Source of the DNA: CAVORD01 sp963698535
GTDB taxonomy: Bacteria > Bacteroidota > Bacteroidia > Bacteroidales > VadinHA17
Direction of reading: 5' to 3'
DNA length: 64,000 nt
Assembly (NCBI GenBank): GCA_963698535.1
Contig: CAVORD010000006.1
Span: 1-64,000, forward strand
Positions within the stretch are counted from its first letter, which is position 1. Each line of letters starts with the position of its first letter. The translations under genes and the position numbers were made by a program. The notes beneath the pieces are model-generated. The model ran no database searches, was not told the DNA's origin, and saw only the letters and a list, made by a program, of their open reading frames with translations. Positions 24,654-35,346 of this stretch are shown piece after piece.

Positions 24654-25988
24654 TTAAATGTCATCAGGATTATCGAGCCTGTAAACCACTCCGTTGCGCC
24701 AGGTGCGTATCGCTACATCCCAGTAGGTCATTGCCGTTTCGTTACGATTAAGTACGTAGTCATTGTCGGTAAATCTGTTAGCCCTTTTTCTGAAGCCGAA
24801 ATAGAGGTACTCCTCCTTTACTTTATATCTTGTACCCCAGCTGCTCTTCACCTCAGGTTTGCGATAACCCCATCTTTCGCCCTCGGCGGTCCTGTATACC
24901 TTGTCGGGAGGACCGTAAATTATGTAAATCATTCCCCTGTCGCTTCTCCATCCTTCGGTGTACGATGTGAAATAGTAGTTGGCAAAAAGGACTCTGTTGT
25001 AAAAGATCCTTATCAGCTCTCTTCCTTTTGGGATATTTCCTCCTGTTTTAATCCAGAACTCATCAAGGGCGATCTTGGTATTACTTTGTGCTGCGATGGA
25101 ATCTATCTCATTCCTTGTGGCAATATATTCCAGCGGCCCGATCATCGATTCGGGGGTGGTCATCCTTGGAAACTCATCACCGAAATTCATAAAGGTATAG
25201 CCGTCAAGTGTCTGGTCGTTGACCGAACAGGTATATATACCCGTTCGCGGGAACATCATAGGCAGGGTGGGGGAATAAGCAACAGCCACTTTCCTGACTG
25301 GTCTTGAAGGCATTGAGCTTTCGGGAATGACCATGTATGGAGGGAAGGGTATACCCTCGGTCAGGGGGAAATAGTTCACCCAGATCGAATCGGGCTGATT
25401 CTGTGGGTATATAAGGTTAATATACTCCCCACTGTGAACTACGTGTGTGAATACCTCTCTGCCGGAATCATGTTCCACAACTCTGAAGTTGGAGGCGTCG
25501 AGCCTTGATGTTTTGGAGAAGTACTGATATTTCTGCGTTCCCTTAAGCAGGATATTGTCGAAGAAAGCAATTTCGGCAAGGTAATCGTAACCCCACTCGG
25601 CATCCACCTCTATCCTTGATACATATTCTTTTTTACCCTCCTCTTTTTTGATATCGAGTGTTACCCTTGCGGTGTCGGCAAGAGATATTCCGCCTGCCAG
25701 CCTGTACAATTTCACTGAGACTTGTATGGATGACTTAGGCAGCCCCGAAGGGTTGGCTTCTGTGAAGAATAGATCGTCGGCGTAGAGTTTTACCGAGATC
25801 GTACTCTTGCTCTCGGAATCATTAAAAACAGATATTACCGGATTAAAGGGGTTGCGGGAAGGGTTGTAGATATATGAGAGGTCGTTGGGGTCGTAGGTTT
25901 CCCTTACCGGTCTGCAGCCGGAAAAAGCAGCCAGTAGCAGAGATGCTGCCGTTGCTAAAACCAATATCCGGTATTTTCTGACATTCAT
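24654..25988 (-). CDS. GWxTD domain-containing lipoprotein
   Basis: A 444-residue lipoprotein; the signal ends in AAFSGC. The C-terminal region has the family motif in the variant EGWRSDRGMIYIIYGPPDKVY, characteristic of GWxTD proteins in Bacteroidota and relatives. The N-terminal two thirds is beta-rich with Ig-like features (ISVKLYADDLFF, VSVKLYRLAGG). Function is unknown; membership of the periplasmic or outer-membrane inner leaflet is expected from the lipobox. It lies 28 nt downstream of the thioesterase gene and 4 nt upstream of rlmB. Confidence 0.85.
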   Translation of the reverse strand: MNVRKYRILVLATAASLLLAAFSGCRPVRETYDPNDLSYIYNPSRNPFNPVISVFNDSESKSTISVKLYADDLFFTEANPSGLPKSSIQVSVKLYRLAGGISLADTARVTLDIKKEEGKKEYVSRIEVDAEWGYDYLAEIAFFDNILLKGTQKYQYFSKTSRLDASNFRVVEHDSGREVFTHVVHSGEYINLIYPQNQPDSIWVNYFPLTEGIPFPPYMVIPESSMPSRPVRKVAVAYSPTLPMMFPRTGIYTCSVNDQTLDGYTFMNFGDEFPRMTTPESMIGPLEYIATRNEIDSIAAQSNTKIALDEFWIKTGGNIPKGRELIRIFYNRVLFANYYFTSYTEGWRSDRGMIYIIYGPPDKVYRTAEGERWGYRKPEVKSSWGTRYKVKEEYLYFGFRKRANRFTDNDYVLNRNETAMTYWDVAIRTWRNGVVYRLDNPDDI

Positions 25989-26016
25989 GATCTAAAAATA
26001 ATATATATATTGATAA

Positions 26017-26769
26017 CTATGTCAGGATTTTCCATTTGGTAGAAACCCTGAAGATCTCCCTTGAATCTTCCTGACGTGTAATTATAGTTAAGAACTTACC
26101 CTGATCATCGGGTTTGTAAGTTTTTATTGTAAGGTGCTGATCACAAACTGATTCACTGAGGTAATTGGCCTCAAGTTCGTCCAGTACATTCTCTGATATC
26201 CAGCTTACAGGGAAGGAGTCTATTGCCCATTTGACAAAGTTGGCATTATTGATATGGTGATTCACATCGAGTTCGCCGGGCCTTGTTATATGTTCGTATG
26301 TTGAAAAGAGATCTTTGCTGTCACCTGTCACTTTACCCGCATTTACCTGCATCGATCTGGGTGAATCCAGTTGCGAAAATTTGCCTACGGCGTCTGCAGG
26401 GTTAACGGGCCTGCGCGTCTTAAGGTCAACCACCGCCCATGATGTTGTTGCGGATACAATTATCTGCTGTTGGCTATCCATTATTTCAAAATCCCTTCGT
26501 GCCAGTATCCTGTCCATTCCGGCGGGCCAGGTGTGGACCGTAATTGTCTCACCGTTGGCCGGAACCCTGTGAACCCGGATAAGCATCCTCGACAGGGCCC
26601 AGAAGTTGTTGGCTGCGTTAAGATGCTCCTTGCCAAAACCCAAAGAATCGGCGTGTGTGGCTGCTGAATTCTGCATGAAGTTAAGTAACCCGTAAACAGA
26701 TAGCAGTCCGTTGACGGAGCATTCATAAATATTTATTCTGTAATCGAGTTTATGCCTGTAGTCGTTCAC
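26017..26769 (-). CDS. acyl-ACP thioesterase
   Basis: A 250-residue tandem hot-dog fold protein. The N-terminal half has the substrate pocket region (NFWALSRMLIRVHRVPANGETITVHTWPAG) and the second half GELDVNHHINNANFVKWAIDS, a close match to the FatA/FatB catalytic motif in which Asn and His lie next to the substrate. It hydrolyses acyl-ACP to release fatty acids. The start is GTG at 26769; its GTGA overlaps the TGA of the ABC-F gene by 4 nt, so it is translationally coupled. Confidence 0.9.
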   Translation of the reverse strand: MNDYRHKLDYRINIYECSVNGLLSVYGLLNFMQNSAATHADSLGFGKEHLNAANNFWALSRMLIRVHRVPANGETITVHTWPAGMDRILARRDFEIMDSQQQIIVSATTSWAVVDLKTRRPVNPADAVGKFSQLDSPRSMQVNAGKVTGDSKDLFSTYEHITRPGELDVNHHINNANFVKWAIDSFPVSWISENVLDELEANYLSESVCDQHLTIKTYKPDDQGKFLTIITRQEDSREIFRVSTKWKILT

Positions 26770-28712
26770 TGTTTATCAGATTTCAGATAACTATCCAGTT
26801 CATTTGTTGCTGCCTCCCATTCATGCAGCATGGACTCCAGCTTCTTCTTAATCTCATTATATCGGTCGAAAAAGCCGATAGAGAATTCCCCCGCTTCTCC
26901 TCCGGTTTCGATCATCATATCCATTCCGGTTAACTCTTCCTCCAGTTTCTCGATCTCCTTCTCGGCATCTTCCACATTCTTTTTCAGTTTACGCGCCTGC
27001 TTTTCAGCCTCTTTCTGTTCAATATATTTCTGCTTACCGGTACTTCCTGCAGAATCAGTCTTTTTAGCCGAGACCCTGTCCTTACGTTCAATGGCTGAGA
27101 GGGTTTCGATCTTTCTCTTTCTGAGGAATTCATAGATGCCTCCGAGATGTTCTTTAACCCTGCCACTCCTGAACTCATAAACCTTATCAACCAGCCCATC
27201 GAGGAAGTATCTGTCGTGAGAAACCACAATTAATGTGCCATCGTATTTAAGCAGGGCCTGCTTCAGGATATCCTTCGAGCGCATGTCGAGATGGTTGGTA
27301 GGTTCATCAAGAACGAGAAGATTATAGGGTTCGAGCAGTAACTTCACCAGTGCCACCCGCGACCTTTCTCCGCCCGACAGTACTTTTATTCTTTTTTCTA
27401 TGTCGTCGCCGCTGAAGAGGAAGCCGCCCAGCAGATCCCGTACCCTGGTTCGTATGTCACCTGTGGCAACGTCGTCTACCGTCTGAAATACTGTCTTCTC
27501 CTCATTAAGAAGAACATCCTGATTCTGAGCGAAGTACCCGGTGTGTACCTTGTGGCCGATCTTAAGTGTTCCGTCGCCATTGATCTCACCGTTGATTATC
27601 CTTGCCATGGTTGTCTTACCCTCTCCGTTCCTTCCGACAAATGCTACTTTCTCGCCCCTGTTGATCACAAAATCGGCATCAGAGAAAACCCGCTTAGTAC
27701 CAAATGACTTACCTACACCAATAGCTTCTACCACTACGGATCCTGACCGTGGTGCCGGTGCAAATCTGATGTTTATTGTTTTGCTGTCCTCCTCGTCTAT
27801 TTCAACTCTTTCTATTTTATCGAGGGCTTTAACACGCGACTGTACCTGAACAGCCTTGGTGGCTTTATACCGGAACCGCTCAATGAACTTTTCGGTATCG
27901 GCAATCATCTTCTGCTGATTCTCAAAAGCAGCCTTCTGTTGCTGGCGTCTCTCATCCCTCAGAGCAATAAAGTTGCTGTATGAAACGCGGTAGTCATAGA
28001 CCTTGCCACCCGATATCTCAATGGTTCTGGTTGTAATATTGTCAAGGAAGGCTCTGTCGTGCGATACCAGTATCACAGCACCCTGGAAGTTGCTTAGGTA
28101 GTTCTCGAGCCACTCTATCGATTCAATATCGAGGTGATTGGTAGGCTCGTCGAGAAGAAGGAGTCCGGGTGCCGACAACAACAGTTTTGCCAGCTCGATC
28201 CTCATTCTCCAGCCACCGCTTAGTTCCCTTGTCTGCCGTGTGAACTGATCGCGGTCGAAGCCTAACCCCATAAGTGCCTGTTCACACTGTGCTTCATAAT
28301 TGTGGCCGCCAAGCATACCGAAACGCTCCTCACTCTCTGCCAGTTTGCTGCATAAGTTGGTGTACTCTTCCGATTCGTAATCAGTTCTGGTAGCTATCTG
28401 TTCTCCTGTTTTCTTTATCGATTCACCCAGAGAGAGAATGTCGCCAAAAGCCGAACATGTCTCACTGAATACCGTTGTTGTGTCGGATACCTTCATCTGC
28501 TGAGGAAGGTAGCCAAAGGTAAAGTCTTTTGGTGTGGCGATGACGCCGGATGAAGGTTTAGCCTGACCGGCGATGATCTTCAGTAATGTTGATTTGCCTG
28601 CACCATTTCTTCCTGTAAGACCAACTCTCTCTTTTGGATTAATAAGAAATGAGACATCGGTAAGGAGGTCGAAACTGCCAAATGAAACGGTTATATCCTG
28701 GACTGAGATCAT
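26766..28712 (-). CDS. ABC-F family ATP-binding protein (Uup/EttA-like)
   Basis: A 648-residue soluble protein with two ABC cassettes and no membrane domain. Cassette 1 has GRNGAGKST, the signature LSGGWRMRIELAKLLL and LLLLDEPTNHLD. Cassette 2 has GRNGEGKTT, LSGGERSRVALVKLLL and LLVLDEPTNHLD. The linker between them is charged (about 250-310), and a C-terminal coiled coil (about 555-645) follows. ABC-F proteins act on the ribosome, easing stalled translation or conferring antibiotic protection. I start at ATG 28712 (MISVQDITVSF); an upstream in-frame ATG at 28727 adds five residues. It heads the four-gene operon. Confidence 0.94.
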   Translation of the reverse strand: MISVQDITVSFGSFDLLTDVSFLINPKERVGLTGRNGAGKSTLLKIIAGQAKPSSGVIATPKDFTFGYLPQQMKVSDTTTVFSETCSAFGDILSLGESIKKTGEQIATRTDYESEEYTNLCSKLAESEERFGMLGGHNYEAQCEQALMGLGFDRDQFTRQTRELSGGWRMRIELAKLLLSAPGLLLLDEPTNHLDIESIEWLENYLSNFQGAVILVSHDRAFLDNITTRTIEISGGKVYDYRVSYSNFIALRDERRQQQKAAFENQQKMIADTEKFIERFRYKATKAVQVQSRVKALDKIERVEIDEEDSKTINIRFAPAPRSGSVVVEAIGVGKSFGTKRVFSDADFVINRGEKVAFVGRNGEGKTTMARIINGEINGDGTLKIGHKVHTGYFAQNQDVLLNEEKTVFQTVDDVATGDIRTRVRDLLGGFLFSGDDIEKRIKVLSGGERSRVALVKLLLEPYNLLVLDEPTNHLDMRSKDILKQALLKYDGTLIVVSHDRYFLDGLVDKVYEFRSGRVKEHLGGIYEFLRKRKIETLSAIERKDRVSAKKTDSAGSTGKQKYIEQKEAEKQARKLKKNVEDAEKEIEKLEEELTGMDMMIETGGEAGEFSIGFFDRYNEIKKKLESMLHEWEAATNELDSYLKSDKQ

Positions 28713-28800
28713 AATTGCAAAAAACACTTTTCGGGAGGCAAAGATATAAAATAAGAGGGCACCCCGAAAAGGAGTGTCTGTACTATCTCAGTAAGTACCC

Positions 28801-29873
28801 TTATTTTATTACCGGGACAAGCTTACTCCATCTTCTGGTGCCTGTACGGGCAACAATAAGATATGTTCCGGAAGGCAGGGCGTTGAGACTAAGGTCAATT
28901 GGCGCAGTGCATATCATCTCCTCTTCCAGTAAAAGAGTTGCCCGTTAAGGAGAATATGTTAATTGTCACGGTCTCAACAGACTCGTCAGGTATTATTATT
29001 CTGATCTTATCGCGGGCAGGTACAGGGTAGGCAATGAGTGACAGCGTTGCTGTCTGCCGGTCCGTCAGAAGAACTTGGCGAACCCCAGATTAGTGCAGCA
29101 TATTCAGGCTTGTCGACGAAGGGATTGCGGTTACCCTGTATGATATAAACGGCATTGTTCCTGTCGGTCTCTTTCTGGCTGACAGGATCGTCGTTATGCC
29201 ATTTCAGCAGAAGCAGTTTGGCCCATTCGACAGGTGCCGAGCCTGAAACCATTGGACTGCCTGGCCATGATGAATCTTCGCTGTAATACCTTACACCCAT
29301 GTATAGTATAGCCCGTGCCAGGTCGCCTTTGTATTCGGCAATAGGCTCAAATACCTCTCCGCTGTAGCCCGACCATGAGCTGGGACCTACCTTGCTTCCG
29401 TTCAATGATGTCCAGGAAGGAGAAGCGGTTGTACCAAAGGGCAGGTTACCTCTTTTGTTGTTCACCCAGCCGTCGGTGGGGAAGAGGTGAAAGAGATCGG
29501 TGTACATTGGCAGCACCTCTCCGCCAAACCAGCTCTTGGGAAAGGAGTGTTCCCTGTTGTAACAATCACCCTCGCTGTTGTAGTTACCGCACTGGTTGGT
29601 AACAAATGTGTATGTGTAAGGAGGTGTTAATCCGGGTTTGTCGGAATACATATCCCACACCTTGCCGTCGCTTTTTTTGTCGGTACTCTGGAAATGTGTC
29701 CACAAGTCTGTATAGGTGGAAACCGTATGGTTGTCAATTATATCGTGCAGTGCACTCCTGAGAGCTGTGCCACTCAGTCCGTTGGCCGGATTATAATACC
29801 CCGCAGGCGGCTGACCCACAGAGACAGAGAGACCAAGGAACAGGAAGATCAGTATGGAAAGATTCCTTCTCAT
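28801..29873 (-). pseudogene. T9SS-exported endonuclease I, with frameshifts in the C-terminal sorting domain
   Basis: The main frame (29007-29873) encodes a signal peptide and an endonuclease I domain: YNREHSFPKSWFGG and TDLFHLFPTDGWVNNKRGNLPFG carry the metal-binding and catalytic residues of the EndA/NucM family, which degrades extracellular DNA. The frame ends in a non-family tail, but the DNA beyond it, in two other frames, encodes SLIAYPVPARDKIRIIIP and then APIDLSLNALPSGTYLIVARTG, a normal type A T9SS sorting domain ending at 28801. Two one-base removals (near 29031-29046 and 28941-28943) rejoin everything. The start overlaps the stop of the DUF5689 gene (TAATG). Confidence 0.85.
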
Positions 29874-31098
29874 TATTTCTCGCCAACTCTTATGTCATCG
29901 ACCTGCCATGTGGTAGTTTGGGCCGGAGCACCTCCGGTATATCTCCAGGCAATGTAGACAGTTGTCTTGTAGGCTGAAAGATCTACGTCACCGGAATTAC
30001 CCCAGCTTCCGTATCCGCCAGCCGGGACAGCAGGATAGGTTGCAGGAAGAACTGTCCATGTGAAGTTCCATGGTGTTGCGCCACCGTCATAATTGGTCGA
30101 TATAAGAGTCTCGAGCTTAGCGCCGTTATCATAACCACCCTTACTTCTGAAAGTCAGTATCGGAAGTGTGGAACTTGTTATGTCCAGAGGCGGAGTTATC
30201 ATCCATGAGATTACACTTGCCATACCAGTATTATATGCAGTGCACGAAGCATATTTTCCGTCTGAAGGATAATAGTCTTCGCTCCCATTTTTTTGTTCCA
30301 GCCTGAGCAATTGCTTTCCAACCTGAAAGATTATCAATTGTTTAGACTAGCTGCCAGGGATTCAAAATCTTCCTTCAGCCACTCATATTTCTGAACATTG
30401 CACTTTTTGGTGTTGGTCATGGTCAGCTCGGTTGGATCTCTGAGTATGAGCTGGGGTGTGTCATATTTAGAGACAACACCCTTGTATGTGCCATTACCTG
30501 ATGGAATTGCCTGCCCGGAGAAAAGAGCTTCGGCTCTGGTATATGCTATCACCGAGTAGCTGCAATCGGTTAGAGACTTAGATCCGCTGAGGGTGCCTGT
30601 CTCTGTGAACTCAACAGTGTCGACAGCGACATATTCAGCCTCGTACATGCCTGCAGCAATATCTGCCAGCTTCACCTTTCTGGGTGTGGGAAGTACCCCG
30701 GCAAGGGTTACCACTTCGACAGAGGCAGCAATATCTATATTGCCGAACTGCATTAGTCCGCGATAGACCGTCAGGGATGCTCCCTTGCAGAAAATCTTTA
30801 TCTCAGATCCCATTGCAAGACTGTTTGTACCGGTAACGGTTACAGCAATGGCACCCGTTTCATCCTGTATATAGGCTATAAAGTCAGGGATGTTCTTCAG
30901 CTCAGGAGTTAGGGTAACTACACCACTGATGTAGACATTTGTATCAACGGGTGTTGCAGCACCGGTATACAGTGCTCTCAGCTCTGCAATGGTCATTCGC
31001 TCAATTACCGGTTCAGGCGGCCTTATCGGCTCTCTGTCGCAGGCATAGAAGGCAAATAGAAGGATCGGAATGAGTGATATTATTGTTTTTTTCATCAT
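29873..31098 (-). pseudogene. DUF5689 / choice-of-anchor J lipoprotein, frameshifted (protein A)
   Basis: The first part (from 31098) has a lipobox FYAC followed by DUF5689: VYISGVVTLTPELKNIPDFIAYIQDETGAIAVTV is an OB-fold-like pattern, and a second part (YEAEYVAVDTVEF...) continues it. The frame breaks after DFESLAASL. In another frame the expected TIDNLSGWKAIAQAGTKKW follows, then EDYYPSDGKYASCTAYNTG and a choice-of-anchor J jelly-roll ending QVDDIRVGEK. Removing one base at 30341-30343 and one at 30285-30287 gives one protein of about 408 residues. It is probably a surface lipoprotein acting with the TonB receptor upstream. Confidence 0.78.
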
Positions 31099-31111
31099 TA
31101 TCTCTTTAATA

Positions 31112-32477
31112 TTATTTCGCTGATCTTACCTGGATATCATCAAGCCTGTAAGATGTTGACTCAGTACTGCTGCCGTAATAAACAAAAGCAATAGTTCCGG
31201 TACCTCCGGAAATTACAGGTAATGAAATATCACCAGAATTGATCCAGGCATTATCAGCATCGGTTTTAACAGCTATTCGACCTGAAAGTGGAGTCCATGT
31301 AGCTGTTGTAAAGTTAGTCCCGTTATAGTCAGTTGAAAAAATCAGACGGAAAGGTTCCGACCCTGTTGCATGCGCCCAGAATGCCTTTGACGACTTAAAA
31401 GTAAGTATCTTTTGTGTCGATAGGATGATTGGTGCAGGTATCATCACGGCTATTATCTCACTATCAGTTGAACCGAAACCTGTGGCCTGCGCGTAGTTTG
31501 TAGTAGAAAATACCTTGCCACGCCATGTCCGTGTTCCTGCTTGAGAATAAATTTGCCAACCGGGAATCAGAATATCCTGGGCTTCTGTGAATGAGTTGAA
31601 ATCCTGACTAATAGTCTCTACCGGCTGACCCAGTACCTGTCCCCCGGGAGGGCATCTGTCGCCTGTCATCTGCACTTCATCAATATCTCTTATAACCAAC
31701 TGGTAGTCGCTGCTGAATTTAGTAAGTATACCTGTAATAGAGCCTTTTCCTGCAGGCAACTCTGTATTGGCAAAGGTGGCAAACCCGCTGCTCCTTACGA
31801 TAAGCTTCTTGCCCGTGCAGTCTGCAATATTCCTGTTAGCTGAAGCAGGTGGATCAAGGTCACCGTCGGCATATGTCTTTCCCAGCTCGCCGTCGGCAAA
31901 ATTCACATCATTGATACGCACCAGCTTCCCCAGATTGGCTGCGTTCTTAACGGAAGTAATGGTATGCACAGCGGGAGTTGTTGGATTATTGATCGAGAGT
32001 CTGATAGATTTTGACATCCTTATTGAAACCCGATACACGATAGTTACCGCTGGGATCTGTATAAGGAACACCGCCCATCTGGACAAAGTCGCCGTAGTCG
32101 CCCAGATAGAGTCCCTTTACGTTAACAATTACTGAGTCGCCTATATAGAGTCCTCCGGTGGCTTCGAACTTCATGAGGAGCCCTGCCCCGGCATCTTCTA
32201 TAAATCCCTCTTTATAGAGATTGCCGTTCTTTTTGTCGGTAGCCGTTATAATACCTTTAATGGCCCAGTCATCTGTTATCTCAACAGGCATTCTTTCTGT
32301 ATAGACTTTTGCCAGTTCAGCATCATAAAGACTCTTTATCTGGGAGATAGGGACTATGGTCCCATATTCGAACTCCCTATCGGGGGGAGGCGTCTCGTTA
32401 TTATCGACACAACTGTTAAATATTGCTACGATAATTATTACTGTTAAAATCCGGGTGAAATATTTGATATTCTTCAT
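31112..32477 (-). pseudogene. DUF5689 / choice-of-anchor J lipoprotein, frameshifted (protein B)
   Basis: A paralogue of protein A. The lipoprotein signal ends FNSC, with acidic residues just behind the Cys (VDNNE) as in surface-exported Bacteroidota lipoproteins. The N-terminal part WAIKGIITATDKKNGNLYKEGFIEDAGAGLLMKFEA and a later second OB-like unit (GKTYADGDLDPP...) make up DUF5689, and the C-terminal DFNSFTEAQDILIPGW...LDDIQVRSAK is a choice-of-anchor J domain. The frame breaks at an AAAA run (32009-32012); removing one base joins GFNKDVKSIRLSINNP and yields about 454 residues. It lies 10 nt after the TonB receptor gene and 13 nt before protein A. Confidence 0.8.
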
Positions 32478-32487
32478 GATAGCCTCC

Positions 32488-35199
32488 TTAGAACCTTACA
32501 CTTGCATTAAGAAAATAGTTGAATCCGTAATAGTAGTAGTACTTTGGTGCAAAGAGATCGGGTCTCTCAGGGTCGTACCTGTACTGCTCGAATCCTCCGG
32601 TGATGAAGTTTCTCCTGTTGGTTATATTGCTGACGTTGGCACTTATAACAACGTAGTAGTCACCAAGATACCATGACTTACCTATAAAGGCGTCGAGAAG
32701 ATACCCTTTTGGCTGCTTCTGCATTATATCCCAGTATGGATAAAAACCAGTTTCATCTTTTGTTCTTGTTACAGGGTTAAAGTCGATATATATATGATCG
32801 AAATAACTTCCTGTAATACCTGCCCACCAGTATTTTGGTGAGTTATAGCTTATGCCTGCTGAGAGTGCTGTCTGAGGTGTTCCTTCAACCCTGAAGTATT
32901 GAATCCATACTTCATCATTCCTTACTACTTCGCTGCTGTTATCGCGGGTGATAAGAATATTGGGATTATTCATCCAGAGGTACTGGCCCAGGGCAGCAAC
33001 GGTATTAACACTCAATGTTGAGGTTATATCCCATTCAAAACCTAACTCAACACCCATATGTTCTTTTTCAATACCCGTTACCGAGTAGTTGATGAATGTA
33101 CGCAGCTCTTCATGATAGAAACTGGTTACTTCTGCCTGGTCGAAGAACCTGGTGTAGTAGGCTGTTAATCTTGCATTTATTGATGGTGTCTGCATTATGT
33201 AACTAAGATCGGCGCTTAGTATCCTCTCAGGGTTAATCCCCGGGGTGACCTCATTTCTTGTTCTGGGCGAGAGGAAGGAACTGTTGAATAGCGGTGGACG
33301 CTCCATGTAGAGAGCATTGTATTTAACCATATGCCTGCCTGTTATCCTGTATTCTCCTCCTGTTTTTGCTCCCCAGTTGAGGAAGCTGAGTTTTTCGGAG
33401 TCGCCATACGAGTTATCAGGGAAAAGTCCTTTTTTCATAAGTCCTTCTCTCCACAGAGAAGTGCTCTGTCCCGATGCCTGAAAATAGAGATTCAGCTTAC
33501 CTGCAGTATAGTTGATCTGACCCCAGGCAGTAGACTGATTCTGGTTGGAAATATAGCTGTGACTGTACGTGTCGCCTACTCTGACTACATTATTGGGATT
33601 ATTAAGATCATTGGTAATGATAAGAGGGTCGTCGGGGTAGTCGCGCTCTGCAAACTGGTCTATATCTAACCAGTAGTCTCCTCCCAAAAGGTCTTTTACT
33701 GCGTTGTAGTTATGTCCTCTCGAAAGGTTAATCATAATGCCACCGGCGAACTTGAGTTTCTCTCCGAATGAATGGTTAATGGTTGAGTTGAACTGAAACT
33801 GATTCAGATCCTCACGGCGGTCTTCAATAATATATTTAGAACGGTTACCTGTTATAGTATTTCCAGCAATTCCCTCAGCATCGCTAACCTCATAATAATT
33901 CTTTCTGTTAGAGAAATAGAAGTGGTCCCAGTTAAGCTGACTAACTGAAGGGTCATTCCATCCTTCTGTGATCCTTTGCTGGTCGGCGGGATCGGTATAG
34001 TAAGAGGGCAGGTATCTGTAATAATCGGGCCTTGGGTCGGGAGCATCGTACCAGTTAAGGGCAGAATATCCCGACCTTCCAAACCAATATCCGGCAGATG
34101 TGTTGATATCGGTATTATCGCCAATGTTCCACTTATGGAGCAGAGTAAGGAGTGGTTTATTTGATGATCTCACTCTGGAGTTTCTCTTTTCACCATTCTG
34201 GTATCCCCAATATGGATTGTAGTAATTGTTGCCGGTGAGGTCATAAGCTTCCTGCACCGAACCGCCTCCAACGCCTCTGTTGTATATGGCATCGAGAGCT
34301 GTAAAGTTAAGGGTATGGTTTTCGTTTATCCTTTTTTCGGCTGCCAGGAAGATACTCCATGCATCGTAGAATGTTCCTTCCACAAATCCCTCCTGCGACC
34401 ATCTGCGTGAGGCAGAGCCTGTAAAGGCCCATCCCTTCTCTGTCAGTCCGGTGGAATATGTCGCCATGATGCGGTTCCTGTAGGTCCTGTTGGTGGCTGA
34501 GTATACCAGCTTCGTTCCCGGCCTGTAAAGGGAGGCTTCGGTAATTATCCGGGTAAGACCACCTACCGGCTCGAACATATGACCTGTGGCTTCAGGGCCG
34601 TTGGTGACGACAGTATTGCGCATAACATCATTCAGTCCGCCCCAGTCCGACCAGATAGGATTACCGGTCTCCGGGTCGTTGATAAAGAATCCATTTATCA
34701 TAACGCCCTGGTAATCGGCATCGTATCCTCTTGTCTTGAAACGGACAGGTCCGAAGGTATATGCTGCAGCCGACTCAAATACATCGGCAGATGATGACAA
34801 TATACCCTGGTAACCCTGCGAGTCCATCCCGCCATCTTCATCAGAATCGGTAAGTGAAATGACAACGGCGTCCTGACGAATGTCCTGACGCGGGAGCATA
34901 GAGACAGTACCGAGATCAGTTGTCTCTCCATCCTTAACATTTACCTGGCGCAGGGCCTGGTCGTAAGAGGAGATATCAAAGGAGAGAAGGTGCTCTCCAA
35001 CCGGAAGCAGGATACTGAACGATCCGTCCTCATTGCTGTTGCGGCCGACCTCTTTACCGTTAAGTGATATGGTAACACCGGGCAGGGCATTGCCTGTAAT
35101 GCGGTCTGTTATGGTTCCTTTCACTGATCCTTCCTGTGCCATCAAAAGAGATGGTGAAATTGTGGCAATCAATACCAGAAGTACAATCTTTATTCTCAT
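32488..35199 (-). CDS. TonB-dependent outer-membrane receptor with carboxypeptidase-regulatory-like N-domain
   Basis: A 903-residue outer-membrane transporter. After a signal peptide (to LLMAQ) comes a carboxypeptidase-D regulatory-like domain (about 25-105: GSVKGTITDRITGNALPGVTISLNG), the plug (about 115-230: VRFKTRGYDADYQGVMINGFFIND and NDVMRNTVVTNGPEATGHMFEPVGGLTRI), and a 22-stranded-type barrel ending in an aromatic C-terminus (FLNASVRF). No SusD partner is encoded. Instead two DUF5689 lipoproteins and an endonuclease I follow closely on the same strand, which suggests import of nucleic-acid breakdown products or a related ligand. The reading frame is intact. Confidence 0.92.
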   Translation of the reverse strand: MRIKIVLLVLIATISPSLLMAQEGSVKGTITDRITGNALPGVTISLNGKEVGRNSNEDGSFSILLPVGEHLLSFDISSYDQALRQVNVKDGETTDLGTVSMLPRQDIRQDAVVISLTDSDEDGGMDSQGYQGILSSSADVFESAAAYTFGPVRFKTRGYDADYQGVMINGFFINDPETGNPIWSDWGGLNDVMRNTVVTNGPEATGHMFEPVGGLTRIITEASLYRPGTKLVYSATNRTYRNRIMATYSTGLTEKGWAFTGSASRRWSQEGFVEGTFYDAWSIFLAAEKRINENHTLNFTALDAIYNRGVGGGSVQEAYDLTGNNYYNPYWGYQNGEKRNSRVRSSNKPLLTLLHKWNIGDNTDINTSAGYWFGRSGYSALNWYDAPDPRPDYYRYLPSYYTDPADQQRITEGWNDPSVSQLNWDHFYFSNRKNYYEVSDAEGIAGNTITGNRSKYIIEDRREDLNQFQFNSTINHSFGEKLKFAGGIMINLSRGHNYNAVKDLLGGDYWLDIDQFAERDYPDDPLIITNDLNNPNNVVRVGDTYSHSYISNQNQSTAWGQINYTAGKLNLYFQASGQSTSLWREGLMKKGLFPDNSYGDSEKLSFLNWGAKTGGEYRITGRHMVKYNALYMERPPLFNSSFLSPRTRNEVTPGINPERILSADLSYIMQTPSINARLTAYYTRFFDQAEVTSFYHEELRTFINYSVTGIEKEHMGVELGFEWDITSTLSVNTVAALGQYLWMNNPNILITRDNSSEVVRNDEVWIQYFRVEGTPQTALSAGISYNSPKYWWAGITGSYFDHIYIDFNPVTRTKDETGFYPYWDIMQKQPKGYLLDAFIGKSWYLGDYYVVISANVSNITNRRNFITGGFEQYRYDPERPDLFAPKYYYYYGFNYFLNASVRF

Positions 35200-35299
35200 G
35201 ATTTTGTTTAAGTGGAGGATAAATATAGGGCCAAAAAATAAAAGTAAAAAGAATAATCAAAGCATATAATCAACAATCTGTTAATTAGTGCGCAAATTT

Positions 35300-35330
35300 T
35301 TTGTCCACTCATTCTTTACGAATATATTTG
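35300..35330 (+). promoter_or_regulatory. Bacteroidota-type promoter of the EEP gene
   Basis: TTTG (35300-35303), 19 nt, then TATATTTG (35323-35330): both elements match the TTTG-N19-TAnnTTTG consensus exactly. The start codon begins 16 nt downstream, implying a very short leader. Confidence 0.75.
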
Positions 35331-35346
35331 TCTAAACCGATGAATC

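Noticed and set aside
28801..35199. Calling the TonB receptor cluster a polysaccharide utilisation locus
   Set aside because: No SusD, glycoside hydrolase or lyase is encoded; the enzymes are nucleases and EEP hydrolases.
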